Source: Methylobacterium variabile (lineage in GTDB: Bacteria; Pseudomonadota; Alphaproteobacteria; Rhizobiales; Beijerinckiaceae). From it: DNA of 33,060 bases. Positions 24,023 to 32,306 of the stretch are shown piece by piece; within the stretch, counting starts at the first letter, position 1, and each line of letters begins with the position of its first letter. The stretch covers positions 1 through 33,060 of the forward strand of contig NZ_LABY01000027.1 in assembly GCF_001043975.1 (NCBI RefSeq), in the 5' to 3' direction. The position numbers and the translations under genes were made by a program. The notes under the pieces were generated by a model that made no database searches, was not told the origin of the DNA, and worked only from the letters and a program-made list of their open reading frames with translations.

Positions 24023-25831
24023 ATGCTCGCCGCCCCGCTCCCCGAGACCCGGCCCCGTCCGGAGGCGGCGCACTCCCCGTTCGAGCGGCCGGCGATCGTC
24101 TGGCTCATCGTCGCGGTCGGGCTCGCCGGGGTGCTGGCCTGGCCCACTCTCGCCCCGGTGCTGCGCGACCTGCGCCTGCCGGACACCGACGACGCCATGC
24201 GAATGGTGCAGGTGCGCGACCTCCTCGCCGGCCAGCCCTGGTTCGACCTCGCCCAGCACCGTCACGCCGGGGCGCCGCCGATGCACTGGTCGCGCCTCGT
24301 CGACGCGCCGATCGCCGGCCTCGTCCTCCCGGCGCGGCCCCTCGTCGGCCCGGCCCTGGCGGAGGGGCTCGCGGCGATCCTGTGGCCGCTCCTGCTCTTC
24401 GGGGTCTACGCGCTGATCCTCCATCGCGCGGTGAGGCGCGCCTTCGCCTGGCGCGCCGGGGCGCTCGCCGTATTCGCGGCGACGCAGACGGTGCTCGTCA
24501 CCGGCCTGTTCGCCCCCGGGCGGATCGACCACCACAACGTGCAGATCTGCGCGGTCCTCGGCCTCGCCCTGTCCCTCGCCCGGCCGGCGCCGACTGCCCG
24601 GGACGGCGCGGCCGCCGGGGCGCTCGCCGCGCTCTCCCTCGCGGTCGGCCTTGAGGCGCTGCCGTTCATCGCGGCGGCCGGGCTCGTCCTCGCGGGGCTC
24701 TGGCTCCGCGACGGCAGGCCGGCGCTGCCGCCCTTCCTCGGCTTCGGCCTCGCCCTCGGGCTCGCCGCGCCGGCGCTCTACGCCGCCCAGACCGCCCCGG
24801 CCCTGTGGAGTGCGAGCGCCTGCGACGCCCTCTCGCCGCCCTGGCTCTGGCTGTGCGCGGCGGCCGCCGCCACGGCCGCCTCCGCCGCCCTCGTCGCCGG
24901 GGGGCGGGCGGCGCGGCTCGGGCTCCTCGCCGCCTGCGGTGCCGCCGCAGCCGGCGGCTTCCTCGCGTTCTTTCCCGCCTGCGCCGCCGGGCCGTTCACC
25001 GGCATGCCCGACCTCGTGCGCCAGGAGTGGCTGCTGCAGGTGCGCGAGATGCTGCCGCTCTGGCACCTCGTGCGGATCGCCCCCGAGGCGGCCCTCGCCG
25101 GCTACCCTCCGGTGCTGATCGGTGCCGCCGTGGCGAGCCTGTGGGCCGTGCGGGGCCGTGACCCGGCCGAGCGGCGCCTGATGGCGATCGCCGCCGGCGC
25201 GCTCTGGCTCGGCCTCGCCCTCGGCGCGCCGCAGTTCCGCGGGCTCTACGTCGCGGGCGCCTTCCTGCCCCTGGTGGCCGGCCCGCTCCTCGACCGCGCG
25301 GTCGCGCTGCTGCGCGCTCCCGAGGCCACGCCTCGCCTCCGCATCGCTGCCCTGGTCCTGAGCCTCGCCCTGTGCGGCAAGGTCTGGCTGATCGCCGCAA
25401 CGGCGCCGCAGCGGCTCGCCGGCACCGCGAACGCCCTCGAGGCGGAGCACGCCGCCTGGCAGGATTGCGGCGCCCGCCGCTCGATCGCCGCCCTCGACGT
25501 GCTGCCGCCGGGGCTGATCCTCGCCGGGATCGATCTCGGGCCGAGCCTGCTCCTGCACAGCCATCACGCCGTCGTGGCGGCCCCCTACCACCGGGCGCTG
25601 CCTGGGCTCGCGGCCTCGATCGAGGGCTTCAGGGACGCGACGGCCCTGCCGGCGGTGGCCGCGCGGGTGCAGGCGGACTACATCGTGGCCTGCGCCGCCC
25701 CGGCGCGACCGGGCGAGACGCCCACCGTCGCGGACAGGCTGGGCCGCGGCGAGATCATCCCGCCCGGGCTGGAGCCGGTCCCGGTGCCGGGCACGCCCTT
25801 GCGGGTCTGGCGCCTCCGGCCGGCGCCGTGA
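24023..25831 (+). CDS. Large membrane protein, GT-C glycosyltransferase-like
   Basis: A 602-residue integral membrane protein with about 11-13 hydrophobic segments and a soluble C-terminal part (about 460-602). The first membrane helix (residues 24-46) is followed by an acidic motif DTDDAMR (Asp54, 56, 57), then MHWSRLVDAPIAG; a second motif GRIDHHN (Asp169, His170-171) follows further helices. An early extracytoplasmic acidic motif plus a later DHH motif is the pattern of the GT-C fold (oligosaccharyltransferase STT3/AglB/PglB and relatives), which transfer sugars from polyprenyl phosphate carriers. I infer a GT-C-like role; no specific family is recognised. The next gene begins two bases later, and an FAD oxidoreductase of a sugar-associated type is divergent upstream. 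Confidence 0.75.
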   Translation: MLAAPLPETRPRPEAAHSPFERPAIVWLIVAVGLAGVLAWPTLAPVLRDLRLPDTDDAMRMVQVRDLLAGQPWFDLAQHRHAGAPPMHWSRLVDAPIAGLVLPARPLVGPALAEGLAAILWPLLLFGVYALILHRAVRRAFAWRAGALAVFAATQTVLVTGLFAPGRIDHHNVQICAVLGLALSLARPAPTARDGAAAGALAALSLAVGLEALPFIAAAGLVLAGLWLRDGRPALPPFLGFGLALGLAAPALYAAQTAPALWSASACDALSPPWLWLCAAAAATAASAALVAGGRAARLGLLAACGAAAAGGFLAFFPACAAGPFTGMPDLVRQEWLLQVREMLPLWHLVRIAPEAALAGYPPVLIGAAVASLWAVRGRDPAERRLMAIAAGALWLGLALGAPQFRGLYVAGAFLPLVAGPLLDRAVALLRAPEATPRLRIAALVLSLALCGKVWLIAATAPQRLAGTANALEAEHAAWQDCGARRSIAALDVLPPGLILAGIDLGPSLLLHSHHAVVAAPYHRALPGLAASIEGFRDATALPAVAARVQADYIVACAAPARPGETPTVADRLGRGEIIPPGLEPVPVPGTPLRVWRLRPAP

Positions 25832-25832
25832 G

Positions 25833-26396
25833 GTGGTGCCGGTGACCGGGCATTTCGCCGCGCGCGCCCTGCTCGCCCTCGTCCTCGGCATCCTGGCCGC
25901 CGGCGGCCTGGCGGTCGCGCGCGGCGAGGAGCCCGGCGGCATCGAGGATGTCTGGGCCGTCCTGCTGGGGCCGCCCGATCTCGGCCCGGTGGACCTCGCG
26001 GCCCTGCGGCGCGCGCCGTCCCGGTCCGACGCCCTCGCCTGTGCGCCGGACGTCTGCCCCCTGGCGCGGGCCGACGCGGTGCCGCCGCTCTACAGGGTGG
26101 CGGGCGCCCGCCTGCGCGAGATCGTCCGGGCGGTGGCCGAGCGCCAGCCCCGCACCGCGCTGGTCTTCTCCGACCGCTGGGGCGAGCAGGACCGCTACGT
26201 CGCCCGCACGGCCGTGCTGCGCTGCCCCGACACGGTGACGGTCGAGATCGTCGGGCGCGGGGAGGGCCGATCGAGCCTGGCGCTCTACATCCGCAGCCAG
26301 GTCGGCTGCCCCGTTCCGGCGACCAGCCGCACGCGGCTGACCCGCTGGCTCGACGGGATCGCGGCCGCCGCCGGAACCGAGCCGAACGAGGGGTGA
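25833..26396 (+). CDS. DUF1499-like membrane-anchored protein
   Basis: About 185 residues with one N-terminal hydrophobic segment (ALLALVLGILAAGGLAVA), acting as signal or anchor, and a soluble domain with CAPDVCPLARADAVPP, a strand-rich middle (ALVFSDRWGEQDRYVARTAVLR, TVTVEIVGRGEGRSSLALYI) and a final RSQVGCPVPATSRTRLTRWLDGI. The layout resembles DUF1499, a small domain of unknown function found near the cell envelope, but the match is from memory of the pattern. GTG codons at 25833 and 25842 are both possible; a GAGG at 25830 favours 25842. The gene follows the GT-C-like gene by one or a few bases and overlaps the next by one (TGATG), so the three are one operon. Two cysteine pairs could form disulfides if exported. 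Confidence 0.65.
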   Translation: MVPVTGHFAARALLALVLGILAAGGLAVARGEEPGGIEDVWAVLLGPPDLGPVDLAALRRAPSRSDALACAPDVCPLARADAVPPLYRVAGARLREIVRAVAERQPRTALVFSDRWGEQDRYVARTAVLRCPDTVTVEIVGRGEGRSSLALYIRSQVGCPVPATSRTRLTRWLDGIAAAAGTEPNEG

Positions 26397-27712
26397 TGTC
26401 CAGGATGCCGCGCGCCGCTCACGAGCACCTGCCGCCCACGGGCGTCCCGCCGCTCGCGGCCCTGCCGGCCGCACCCGACGTCGCGGTGATCGGCGCCGGC
26501 GCCGCCGGCATCGGCGCTGCCCGCCGGCTCCGCGCCCGCGGCCTGTCGGTGGCGGTGCTGGAGGCCCGCCCGCGGCTCGGCGGCCGCACCGTGACCACGC
26601 GCTTACGTGGCCACCCGGTCGACCTCGGCGCCCACTGGCTCCATGCCGGGCCGATCAACCCCCTCGTCGCCCTCGGCCTCGAACGCGGCGAGCCCCTGCG
26701 CCGCGCCGCGCAGGAGAGCCACCTCTGGGTGGGGCGTCGGCCCGGCCGGCCCGCGGAGGAGACCGCCTTCGGCCGGGCCTGGGCGGTCGCCGACCGGGCG
26801 ATGACCGACGGCGCGCGCCTCCACGGCGCCGACCGGCCGGCCGCCACCGCCCTGCCGCCGGGCCTCGGGCCCTGGGGGCAGCGGGTCGCCCTGGTGCACG
26901 GCCTCGTCTCCGGCCGGCCCCTGAGCGAGGTCAGCCTGCACGACTTCCCGAGCATGGAGTACGGCGACAACTTCTTCATCGCCGGCGGCTACGGCGCTTA
27001 CCTGGCGCGCCTCGCCGGGGGGCTGCCGGTGGCGCTCGGCACGCCCGTCGCCACCCTCGACTGGTCGGGGGAGGGTGTGCGGCTCGACCTCGGCGCGCGT
27101 GGGACCCTGGCGGCGAAGGCCGCCCTCGTCACCGCCCCGATGATGGTGATGCAGGAGCCGAGCCCGCGCCTCCGCTTCGCCCCCGACCTGCCGGACTCCG
27201 TCCGCTCGGCAATCGACGGCTTCCGGACCGGCATCTACGAGCACGTCGTGCTGCACTGGCCGTCCTCGCCGTTCCGCGGCCGCGACCGGCTGGCGAGCCT
27301 GATCGGCGGCCGCCTCCAGCTGCCGGGCCTGCTTACCCGGGTCGACGGCACGCCGTTCCACTACTTCGAGCTCGACGTACCGCTGGCCGCCCGCCTCGAT
27401 GCCGCCCGGGCCGGGCCTGACGGCGCGCGGCGGCTGGTGCGCGAGACCCTGGCCGAGCAGGTCGGCCGCCATGCGTTGCGCGACCTCGCGGTGCCGGCGG
27501 TGACCGAGTGGCGCCACGATCCCTGGTCGCGGGGCTCCTGGGCGGTGGTGCCGCCGGGCCACACGGCGGCCCGCGACCTCCTCAAGGAGGCGGTGGCCGA
27601 GCGGATCTGGTTCGCCGGCGAGGCCCTGTCGCGGGAGCAGTGGGGCACGGCGGGCGGCGCCTACGCGGAGGGCGAGCGGGCGGCGGACGCGATCGCGGCG
27701 GCACTTCACTGA
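26396..27712 (+). CDS. Flavin-containing amine oxidase family protein
   Basis: A 438-residue FAD oxidoreductase of the flavin monoamine oxidase type. The FAD-binding N-terminus is VAVIGAGAAGIGAARRLRARGL with VAVLEARPRLGGRTVTT (residues 27-68), then HPVDLGAHWLHAG. The C-terminus has the diagnostic IWFAGEALSREQWGTAGGA with YAEGERAADAI. Length is typical. The start ATG overlaps the previous stop in TGATG; a GTG three bases earlier is in the same frame. Amine oxidases of this group oxidise primary or secondary amines, but several relatives act as desaturases or cofactor-making enzymes, and its place with a GT-C-like gene suggests a modified sugar or lipid rather than a catabolic amine. Substrate is unknown. 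Confidence 0.86.
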   Translation: MSRMPRAAHEHLPPTGVPPLAALPAAPDVAVIGAGAAGIGAARRLRARGLSVAVLEARPRLGGRTVTTRLRGHPVDLGAHWLHAGPINPLVALGLERGEPLRRAAQESHLWVGRRPGRPAEETAFGRAWAVADRAMTDGARLHGADRPAATALPPGLGPWGQRVALVHGLVSGRPLSEVSLHDFPSMEYGDNFFIAGGYGAYLARLAGGLPVALGTPVATLDWSGEGVRLDLGARGTLAAKAALVTAPMMVMQEPSPRLRFAPDLPDSVRSAIDGFRTGIYEHVVLHWPSSPFRGRDRLASLIGGRLQLPGLLTRVDGTPFHYFELDVPLAARLDAARAGPDGARRLVRETLAEQVGRHALRDLAVPAVTEWRHDPWSRGSWAVVPPGHTAARDLLKEAVAERIWFAGEALSREQWGTAGGAYAEGERAADAIAAALH

Positions 27713-27754
27713 ATCCACGATTGGCTTCTCGAGACCGATTCCTACATCCCCGCC

Positions 27755-28231
27755 ATGCTCACGCGCGTCCTCACCCTCCTGCTGCTCCTCGGCCTGTCCT
27801 GCACGGTCGAGTCCTACGCCCAGCCCCTGACCCGCAACGTGCTCAAGGGTGCCTGCGAGAAACTCGTTGTCGCCGGGCGGGACGTCAGCCCGACCTGCGG
27901 CGACAGCATCGTCAACACGGTCCAGGGCCGGCGCACCTCGTTCGACTTCACCTCCAGCGACGGCACCACCGTCAGCTTTAGCGGCACCGGCATGCCGCAG
28001 GACCGCCAGGAAGAGGTCGGCGTCGACGCTCTCCAGCCGGTGAGCTCCGTGATCCTGAGCGTGAAGGCCCCCGACGGCGGCATCACCCGCGACACCCTGA
28101 TGACCGTCGGCTCCTGCCGCTTCCCGGCCGCGGCGCCGGGCCGCTCCACCGTCGCCTGCACCGCCGACACCCAGCGCGGCCGGTTCGAGGGCACGTTCAC
28201 CACGACGAGCGACGCGGCACCGTCGAAGTAG
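27755..28231 (+). CDS. Small secreted protein with four cysteines
   Basis: A 158-residue protein with a classical signal peptide (MLTRVLTLLLLLGLSCTVES, cleavage likely after SYA at residue 22). The mature part of about 136 residues has four cysteines (GACEK, PTCGD, GSCRF, VACTA), enough for two disulfide bonds, and alternating strand-like segments such as TSFDFTSSDGTTVSFSGTG. No known domain is recognised. It lies 42 bases after the amine-oxidase gene on the same strand without a good Shine-Dalgarno site, so it may or may not belong to that operon. No gene partner on its other side. Confidence 0.65.
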   Translation: MLTRVLTLLLLLGLSCTVESYAQPLTRNVLKGACEKLVVAGRDVSPTCGDSIVNTVQGRRTSFDFTSSDGTTVSFSGTGMPQDRQEEVGVDALQPVSSVILSVKAPDGGITRDTLMTVGSCRFPAAAPGRSTVACTADTQRGRFEGTFTTTSDAAPSK

Positions 28232-28488
28232 GGCAGCTGCCCGCGCTTTGATTCTGCAGATGGCCGGCTGGGACGACGACGTCCCTCAACGCCTCGTCCG
28301 CCATGTGCGATAGCCCTGCCCACTTGGGACAGGGGAGATGCGCCTTCAATCAAACGGATCAAGCGGAGCACGCGTCACATCCTTGCACCGGCTCTCCGAA
28401 TGCTCCGACGACGTAGTGGATGGCGACGGCTGAGTGGGACACGGCTGCAAACGAGGCCGTGCGACTGAGATCGACCGGGCGGTCGGCC

Positions 28489-28941
28489 TCACGCCATTGC
28501 GGCGAGACCGTGCGCCGTCACGCCGAATGCCGTCAGAGGTTCGAAGTGGCGCAGGTTCTCCGTGACGACGACGAGGCCGTGCGCCTTGGCGGTCGCGGCG
28601 ATCGCGATGTCGGCGAACCCCGGATGGCGCCCGACCCCGGCCGCCTCGTCGGCGAATTCGCCGGCTGCGTCGGCCTCCTCGATGCCGAACGGCAGGATGT
28701 GGTCCGCGAACAGCTCGCGGAGGGACATCAGCCACGCTTCGAGCGCGTCCGCGCGGGTCGACGCACCCTTCCGGCGCAGCTTGCAGATGCCCTCGCGGAT
28801 CTCCGCGAGTGTCACTGTGGAGAGATACAGGCGCCCCGCCTCCTCGCGCAGCCGGGCCATCACGGCCTCGGGCAGAGCGAGCCGACCGGGCGCGAGACGC
28901 GACAGTGCCGACGTGTCGAGGAGATAGCCGCCGCGGCTCAC
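28489..28941 (-). CDS. PIN-domain toxin (VapC-like)
   Basis: A 150-residue PIN-domain protein, probably the ribonuclease toxin of a toxin-antitoxin pair. The acidic active-site set is visible: Asp9 in YLLDTSALSRL, Glu47 in TLAEIREGI, Asp111 in FADIAIAATA and Asn129 in VVTENLRHFEP. The start is a GTG that overlaps the antitoxin stop in GTGA. A Met at residue 1 with SRGG precedes the first strand, as in other VapC-type proteins. Toxicity depends on RNA cleavage, whose target cannot be predicted. Because the active-site residues are intact, the toxin is likely functional. Confidence 0.9.
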   Translation of the reverse strand: MSRGGYLLDTSALSRLAPGRLALPEAVMARLREEAGRLYLSTVTLAEIREGICKLRRKGASTRADALEAWLMSLRELFADHILPFGIEEADAAGEFADEAAGVGRHPGFADIAIAATAKAHGLVVVTENLRHFEPLTAFGVTAHGLAAMA

Positions 28942-29183
28942 AGATCGATGGACCGTGTCGGAGTCCGATCGCGTTCGACATCATCGAGGTCGGTGGGGAG
29001 CGCCATCAGGAAGTCGGCAAAGTTCGGCTTGTCGTCGGGGTAAAGGCGGCGTGCCACCTCTACGGGGACGATCACGGCGGCCGGTCGTCCGTGCCGCGTG
29101 ATCGTCGTCGGTTCGCCCCGCTCGGCCGCCTCGACCAGCGCCGAGAAGCCTGCCTTGGCCTCCCTTACCTGAACCGTCCGCAT
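28938..29183 (-). CDS. Phd/YefM-family antitoxin
   Basis: An 81-residue antitoxin. The N-terminal block MRTVQVREAKAGFSALVEAAERGEPTTITRHGRPAAVIVP is the classical Phd/YefM DNA-binding dimer domain, and the acidic C-terminal tail (DDKPNFADFLMALPTDLDD) would wrap the toxin. I chose the ATG at 29183 because it gives the standard N-terminus; the frame continues upstream to 29246, through the operator, and that extension is not plausible. The stop overlaps the toxin start by four bases. A palindrome just upstream is the expected site of autorepression. Confidence 0.9.
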   Translation of the reverse strand: MRTVQVREAKAGFSALVEAAERGEPTTITRHGRPAAVIVPVEVARRLYPDDKPNFADFLMALPTDLDDVERDRTPTRSIDL

Positions 29184-29198
29184 GAACAAGGTCTCGCC

Positions 29199-29222
29199 AT
29201 TGTGACTACATGAGGTCACAAT
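29199..29222 (-). promoter_or_regulatory. Operator/promoter of the toxin-antitoxin operon
   Basis: A perfect eight-base inverted repeat, ATTGTGAC (29199-29206) and GTCACAAT (29215-29222), with an eight-base spacer lies 16 bases ahead of the antitoxin start. Its place and symmetry fit the Phd-type autoregulatory operator. Function is inferred. Confidence 0.7.
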
Positions 29223-29283
29223 ATCGGGATCTCGCTTCCGATTCAACGCGGCGGCGTGAAGCCTCGTGGTCCGAGCCTTTCCC

Positions 29284-31623
29284 TCACCGCCGCGGCCCCC
29301 GGTCCAGCCCCGCCTTGCGCAGCGCGTCCGCCAGCGCCCCGCCGCCGGCGGGCTCCTCGCGGCGGGGTTGCGGGCGTGGGGCGTCGCGGCGGGGTGCGTC
29401 GCGATGCGATCCGCCCTGCTCGCGGGTCGGGCGGGCCCCGACCTCGTCGTCGAGGCGCAGGGTCAGCGAGATGCGCTTGCGCGGGGCATCGACGTCGAGG
29501 ACCTTCACCCGCACCACGTCGCCGGGCTTCACCACCGCCCGCGGGTCCTTCACGAAGGTCTTCGACAGGGCCGAGATGTGGACGAGCCCGTCCTGGTGGA
29601 CGCCGATGTCGACGAAGGCGCCGAAGGCCGCGACGTTGGTGACGACCCCTTCCAGCACCATGCCGGGTTTTAGGTCGCCGACGCTCTCGACGCCCTCCTG
29701 GAAGGTCGCGGTCCTGAAGGTCGGGCGCGGGTCGCGGCCGGGCTTCTCCAGCTCGGCGATGATGTCGGTGACGGTCGGCAGGCCGAAGGTCTCGTCGGTG
29801 AAGGACTCAGGCGTCAGGCCCTTCAGCACCGTGCCGTTGCCGATCACCGCCTTGATGTCGCTCTTCGTCGCCTGGAGGATGCGGCGCACCACCGGGTAGG
29901 CCTCCGGGTGGACGCCGGAGGCGTCGAGCGGATCGTCGCCGTTCTGGATCCTCAGGAAGCCCGCCGACAATTCGAACGCTTTCGGCCCGAGCCCCGCGAC
30001 CTTCTTCAGGCTCGAGCGGCTGCGGAACGGGCCGTTGGTGTCCCGGTGCGTGACGATGTTCTGCGCCACCCGCTCGCTCAAGCCCGAGACCCGGGCGAGC
30101 AAGGGGCCGGAGGCGGTGTTGACGTCGACCCCGACGCCGTTCACGCAATCCTCCACCACCGCGTCGAGGGAGCGCGACAGCTTCCCTTCCGCCAGATCGT
30201 GCTGGTACTGGCCGACGCCGATCGCCTTCGGCTCGATCTTCACCAGCTCGGCCAGCGGGTCCTGCAGGCGCCGGGCGATCGAGACCGCGCCGCGCAGGGA
30301 CACGTCGAGCCCCGGCAGCTCCTGGCTGGCATAGGCCGAGGCCGAGTAGACCGACGCGCCGGCCTCCGACACCATCACCTTGGTGAGCTTGAGCTCCGGC
30401 TGCTTGGCGATCAGCTCGGCGGCGAGCCGGTCGGTCTCCCGCGAGGCGGTGCCGTTGCCGATCGCGACCAGTTCCACCCCGTGTGCCCGGCAGAGCTTCG
30501 CCAGCGTCATCAGCGAACCATTCCAGTCGCGCCGCGGCTCGTGCGGGTAGATCGTGTCCGTCGCCACCACCTTGCCGGTGGCGTCCACCACCGCGACCTT
30601 CACGCCGGTGCGGTAGCCCGGGTCGAGGCCGAGCGTCGGCCGCGCCCCGGCAGGCGCCGCGAGCAGGAGGTCGCGCAGGTTGCCGGCGAAGACCCGTACG
30701 GCCTCGGCCTCGGCGGCCTCCCACAGGCGGGCGCGCAGGTCGAGCTCGATCGAGAGCTTCAGCTTGGTGCGCCAGGCCCAGCGCACCGCCTCCATCAGCC
30801 AGCGGTCGCCGGGCCGGCCGCGATCCTGGATCCCGGCCGAGAGGGCGATGCGGCCCTCGTAGAGGCTCTGCGCGTCGACGCCCTCGGGGGCTTCGTCGAG
30901 GCGCAGGTCGAGCACCTCCTCCTTCTCGCCCCGGAACAGCGCCAGCACCCGGTGGGAGGGGAGGCGGGTCAGGGGCTCGGAGAAGTCGAAGTAGTCGGAG
31001 AACTTGGCGCCGGCCTGCGCCTTGCCCTCGCGCACCCGCGAGGCGAGCCGGCCGCGGCTCCAGAATGCCTCGCGCAACTGCCCCACCAGCTCGGCATTCT
31101 CGGCGAAGCGCTCGACCAGGATGGCGCGGGCGCCCTCAAGCGCCGCCTCCGGGCTCGCCACGCCCTTGGCCTCGTCGACGAACGGAGCGGCGGCCTGAAG
31201 CGGCACCTGGTCTGTTCGAGTCAGCAGCGCCTCCGCGAGAGGCCCGAGGCCGGCCTCTCGGGCGATCTGCGCCTTGGTGCGGCGCTTCGGCTTGAATGGC
31301 AGGTAGAGATCCTCCAGCCGCGCCTTGGTGTCGGCGGCGAGGATCTGCCCTTTCAGCGCGTCGTCGAGCTTTCCTTGTGCCCCCACGCTCTCGAGGATCG
31401 CGGCGCGGCGGGCCTCCAGCTCGCGCAGGTAGCGCAGGCGCTCCTCGAGGGTGCGCAGCTGCGCGTCGTCCAGCGTGCCGGTCACCTCCTTGCGGTAGCG
31501 GGCGATGAACGGCACCGTCGACCCGCCGTCGAGCAGCTCCACCGCCGCCTTGACCTGCCATTCCTGCGCGCCGAGCTCGGTGGCGATGCGCTGGGTGATG
31601 CTGGGCATGGGGACGGTGGCCAT
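29284..31623 (-). CDS. tex: Tex-family RNA-binding transcription accessory protein
   Basis: A 779-residue Tex protein, a conserved nucleic-acid-binding factor that helps transcription. Domain order is standard: the helical N-terminal region ([19 protein letters not shown] at about 35-53, [13 protein letters not shown] about 107-118), a YqgF/RNase-H-like domain at about 330-455 ([27 protein letters not shown]), the helix-hairpin-helix part about 465-560 ([42 protein letters not shown]) and the S1 domain about 655-725 ([21 protein letters not shown]). An arginine-, proline- and acid-rich tail follows. I chose ATG 31623 because GGAG lies six bases ahead of it; a GTG at 31629 and an ATG at 31602 are other options. 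Neighbours are unrelated. Confidence 0.95.
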   Translation of the reverse strand: MATVPMPSITQRIATELGAQEWQVKAAVELLDGGSTVPFIARYRKEVTGTLDDAQLRTLEERLRYLRELEARRAAILESVGAQGKLDDALKGQILAADTKARLEDLYLPFKPKRRTKAQIAREAGLGPLAEALLTRTDQVPLQAAAPFVDEAKGVASPEAALEGARAILVERFAENAELVGQLREAFWSRGRLASRVREGKAQAGAKFSDYFDFSEPLTRLPSHRVLALFRGEKEEVLDLRLDEAPEGVDAQSLYEGRIALSAGIQDRGRPGDRWLMEAVRWAWRTKLKLSIELDLRARLWEAAEAEAVRVFAGNLRDLLLAAPAGARPTLGLDPGYRTGVKVAVVDATGKVVATDTIYPHEPRRDWNGSLMTLAKLCRAHGVELVAIGNGTASRETDRLAAELIAKQPELKLTKVMVSEAGASVYSASAYASQELPGLDVSLRGAVSIARRLQDPLAELVKIEPKAIGVGQYQHDLAEGKLSRSLDAVVEDCVNGVGVDVNTASGPLLARVSGLSERVAQNIVTHRDTNGPFRSRSSLKKVAGLGPKAFELSAGFLRIQNGDDPLDASGVHPEAYPVVRRILQATKSDIKAVIGNGTVLKGLTPESFTDETFGLPTVTDIIAELEKPGRDPRPTFRTATFQEGVESVGDLKPGMVLEGVVTNVAAFGAFVDIGVHQDGLVHISALSKTFVKDPRAVVKPGDVVRVKVLDVDAPRKRISLTLRLDDEVGARPTREQGGSHRDAPRRDAPRPQPRREEPAGGGALADALRKAGLDRGPRR

Positions 31624-31723
31624 GGGCACTCCGCGATTCCAGGGCGACGGGGAGGCGTGTCCTTAGAGGGGTTGCGCGCGTCTTGGAAGGGCGATGCGAA
31701 GGGCGATGGTGGGGCGATCGCGG

Positions 31724-32147
31724 TCAGGTGCGCGGGGTGGATGCCGTCTCCGGAGCCTGCCCGCCCTGGCACCTCGACCAGGCCTCGCGCTCGGCGCGGG
31801 TGAACAGGGTGAGGCACGTCACCTGGGTCAACGCGATGACGGGAAGGAGCGGGACGCCGCCGAGAACCACCGCGCCGAGCCCGTCAGGCTCCAGAGGGAC
31901 GCGCCGTCGAGGACCGCCAGGACGAGGCTCACCTGGCCGGCCGGGATCCAGCCGTAGCGCTGGCCGGCCGGCAGGTGCCGCTCGGCCTAGGGCAGCGTCA
32001 CGGCGACGACCAGTGCGGACCAGGCCGCCTTTCCGGCCACCAGGGGCACCAGGGCGGGGTTAGCGTGCCGGTGAGCACGACCCGCATGATGTGGAAGAGC
32101 GCGGCTCCGGCGCCGCCCGCAACGAGCAGGAAGAGGAAGCGGGGCAT
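31724..32147 (-). pseudogene. Decayed small membrane-protein gene
   Basis: Reading the minus strand from ATG 32147 gives MPRFLFLLVAGGAGAALFH and a second hydrophobic stretch that breaks near 32058. In a different frame it continues as ALVPLVAGKAAWSALVVAV and reaches a TAG at 31987-31989, after which the same frame runs on as AERHLPAGQRYGWIPAGQ and VSLVLAVLDGASLW. Near 31885 another frame takes over (GAVVLGGVPLLPVIAL, then VTCLTLFTRAEREAW) and ends with TGA at 31724-31726. The pieces join into one plausible protein of about 140 residues with four hydrophobic segments, so the gene is broken by two frameshifts and one stop, or the sequence has errors. I do not recognise the family. Confidence 0.65.
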
Positions 32148-32244
32148 GCCGGGCTCCCTCGCGGGCGCTGCGCCCGACTGTCCCATCGCGATATCCCAGG
32201 GCCAAGCGAGCCGCGCGACGGCCGGTGGCAGAGGCCCGAACAAG

Positions 32245-32278
32245 CAGTGGGCGGCCGTCGAGGGACGGCCGCCCACTG
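32245..32278 (-). terminator. Strong hairpin terminator of the DMT transporter gene
   Basis: A perfect 14-bp inverted repeat (32245-32258 and 32265-32278) with a six-base loop lies 28 bases after the transporter stop on the minus strand. On that strand CTTGTT follows, a weak T-rich tail. Confidence 0.7.
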
Positions 32279-32306
32279 AACCTGGAAGGTCCTTTGCGAG
32301 TGCGCC

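Noticed and set aside
29184..29246. 21-codon upstream extension of the antitoxin
   Set aside because: It would place the start upstream of the operator palindrome and spoil the standard Phd N-terminus.
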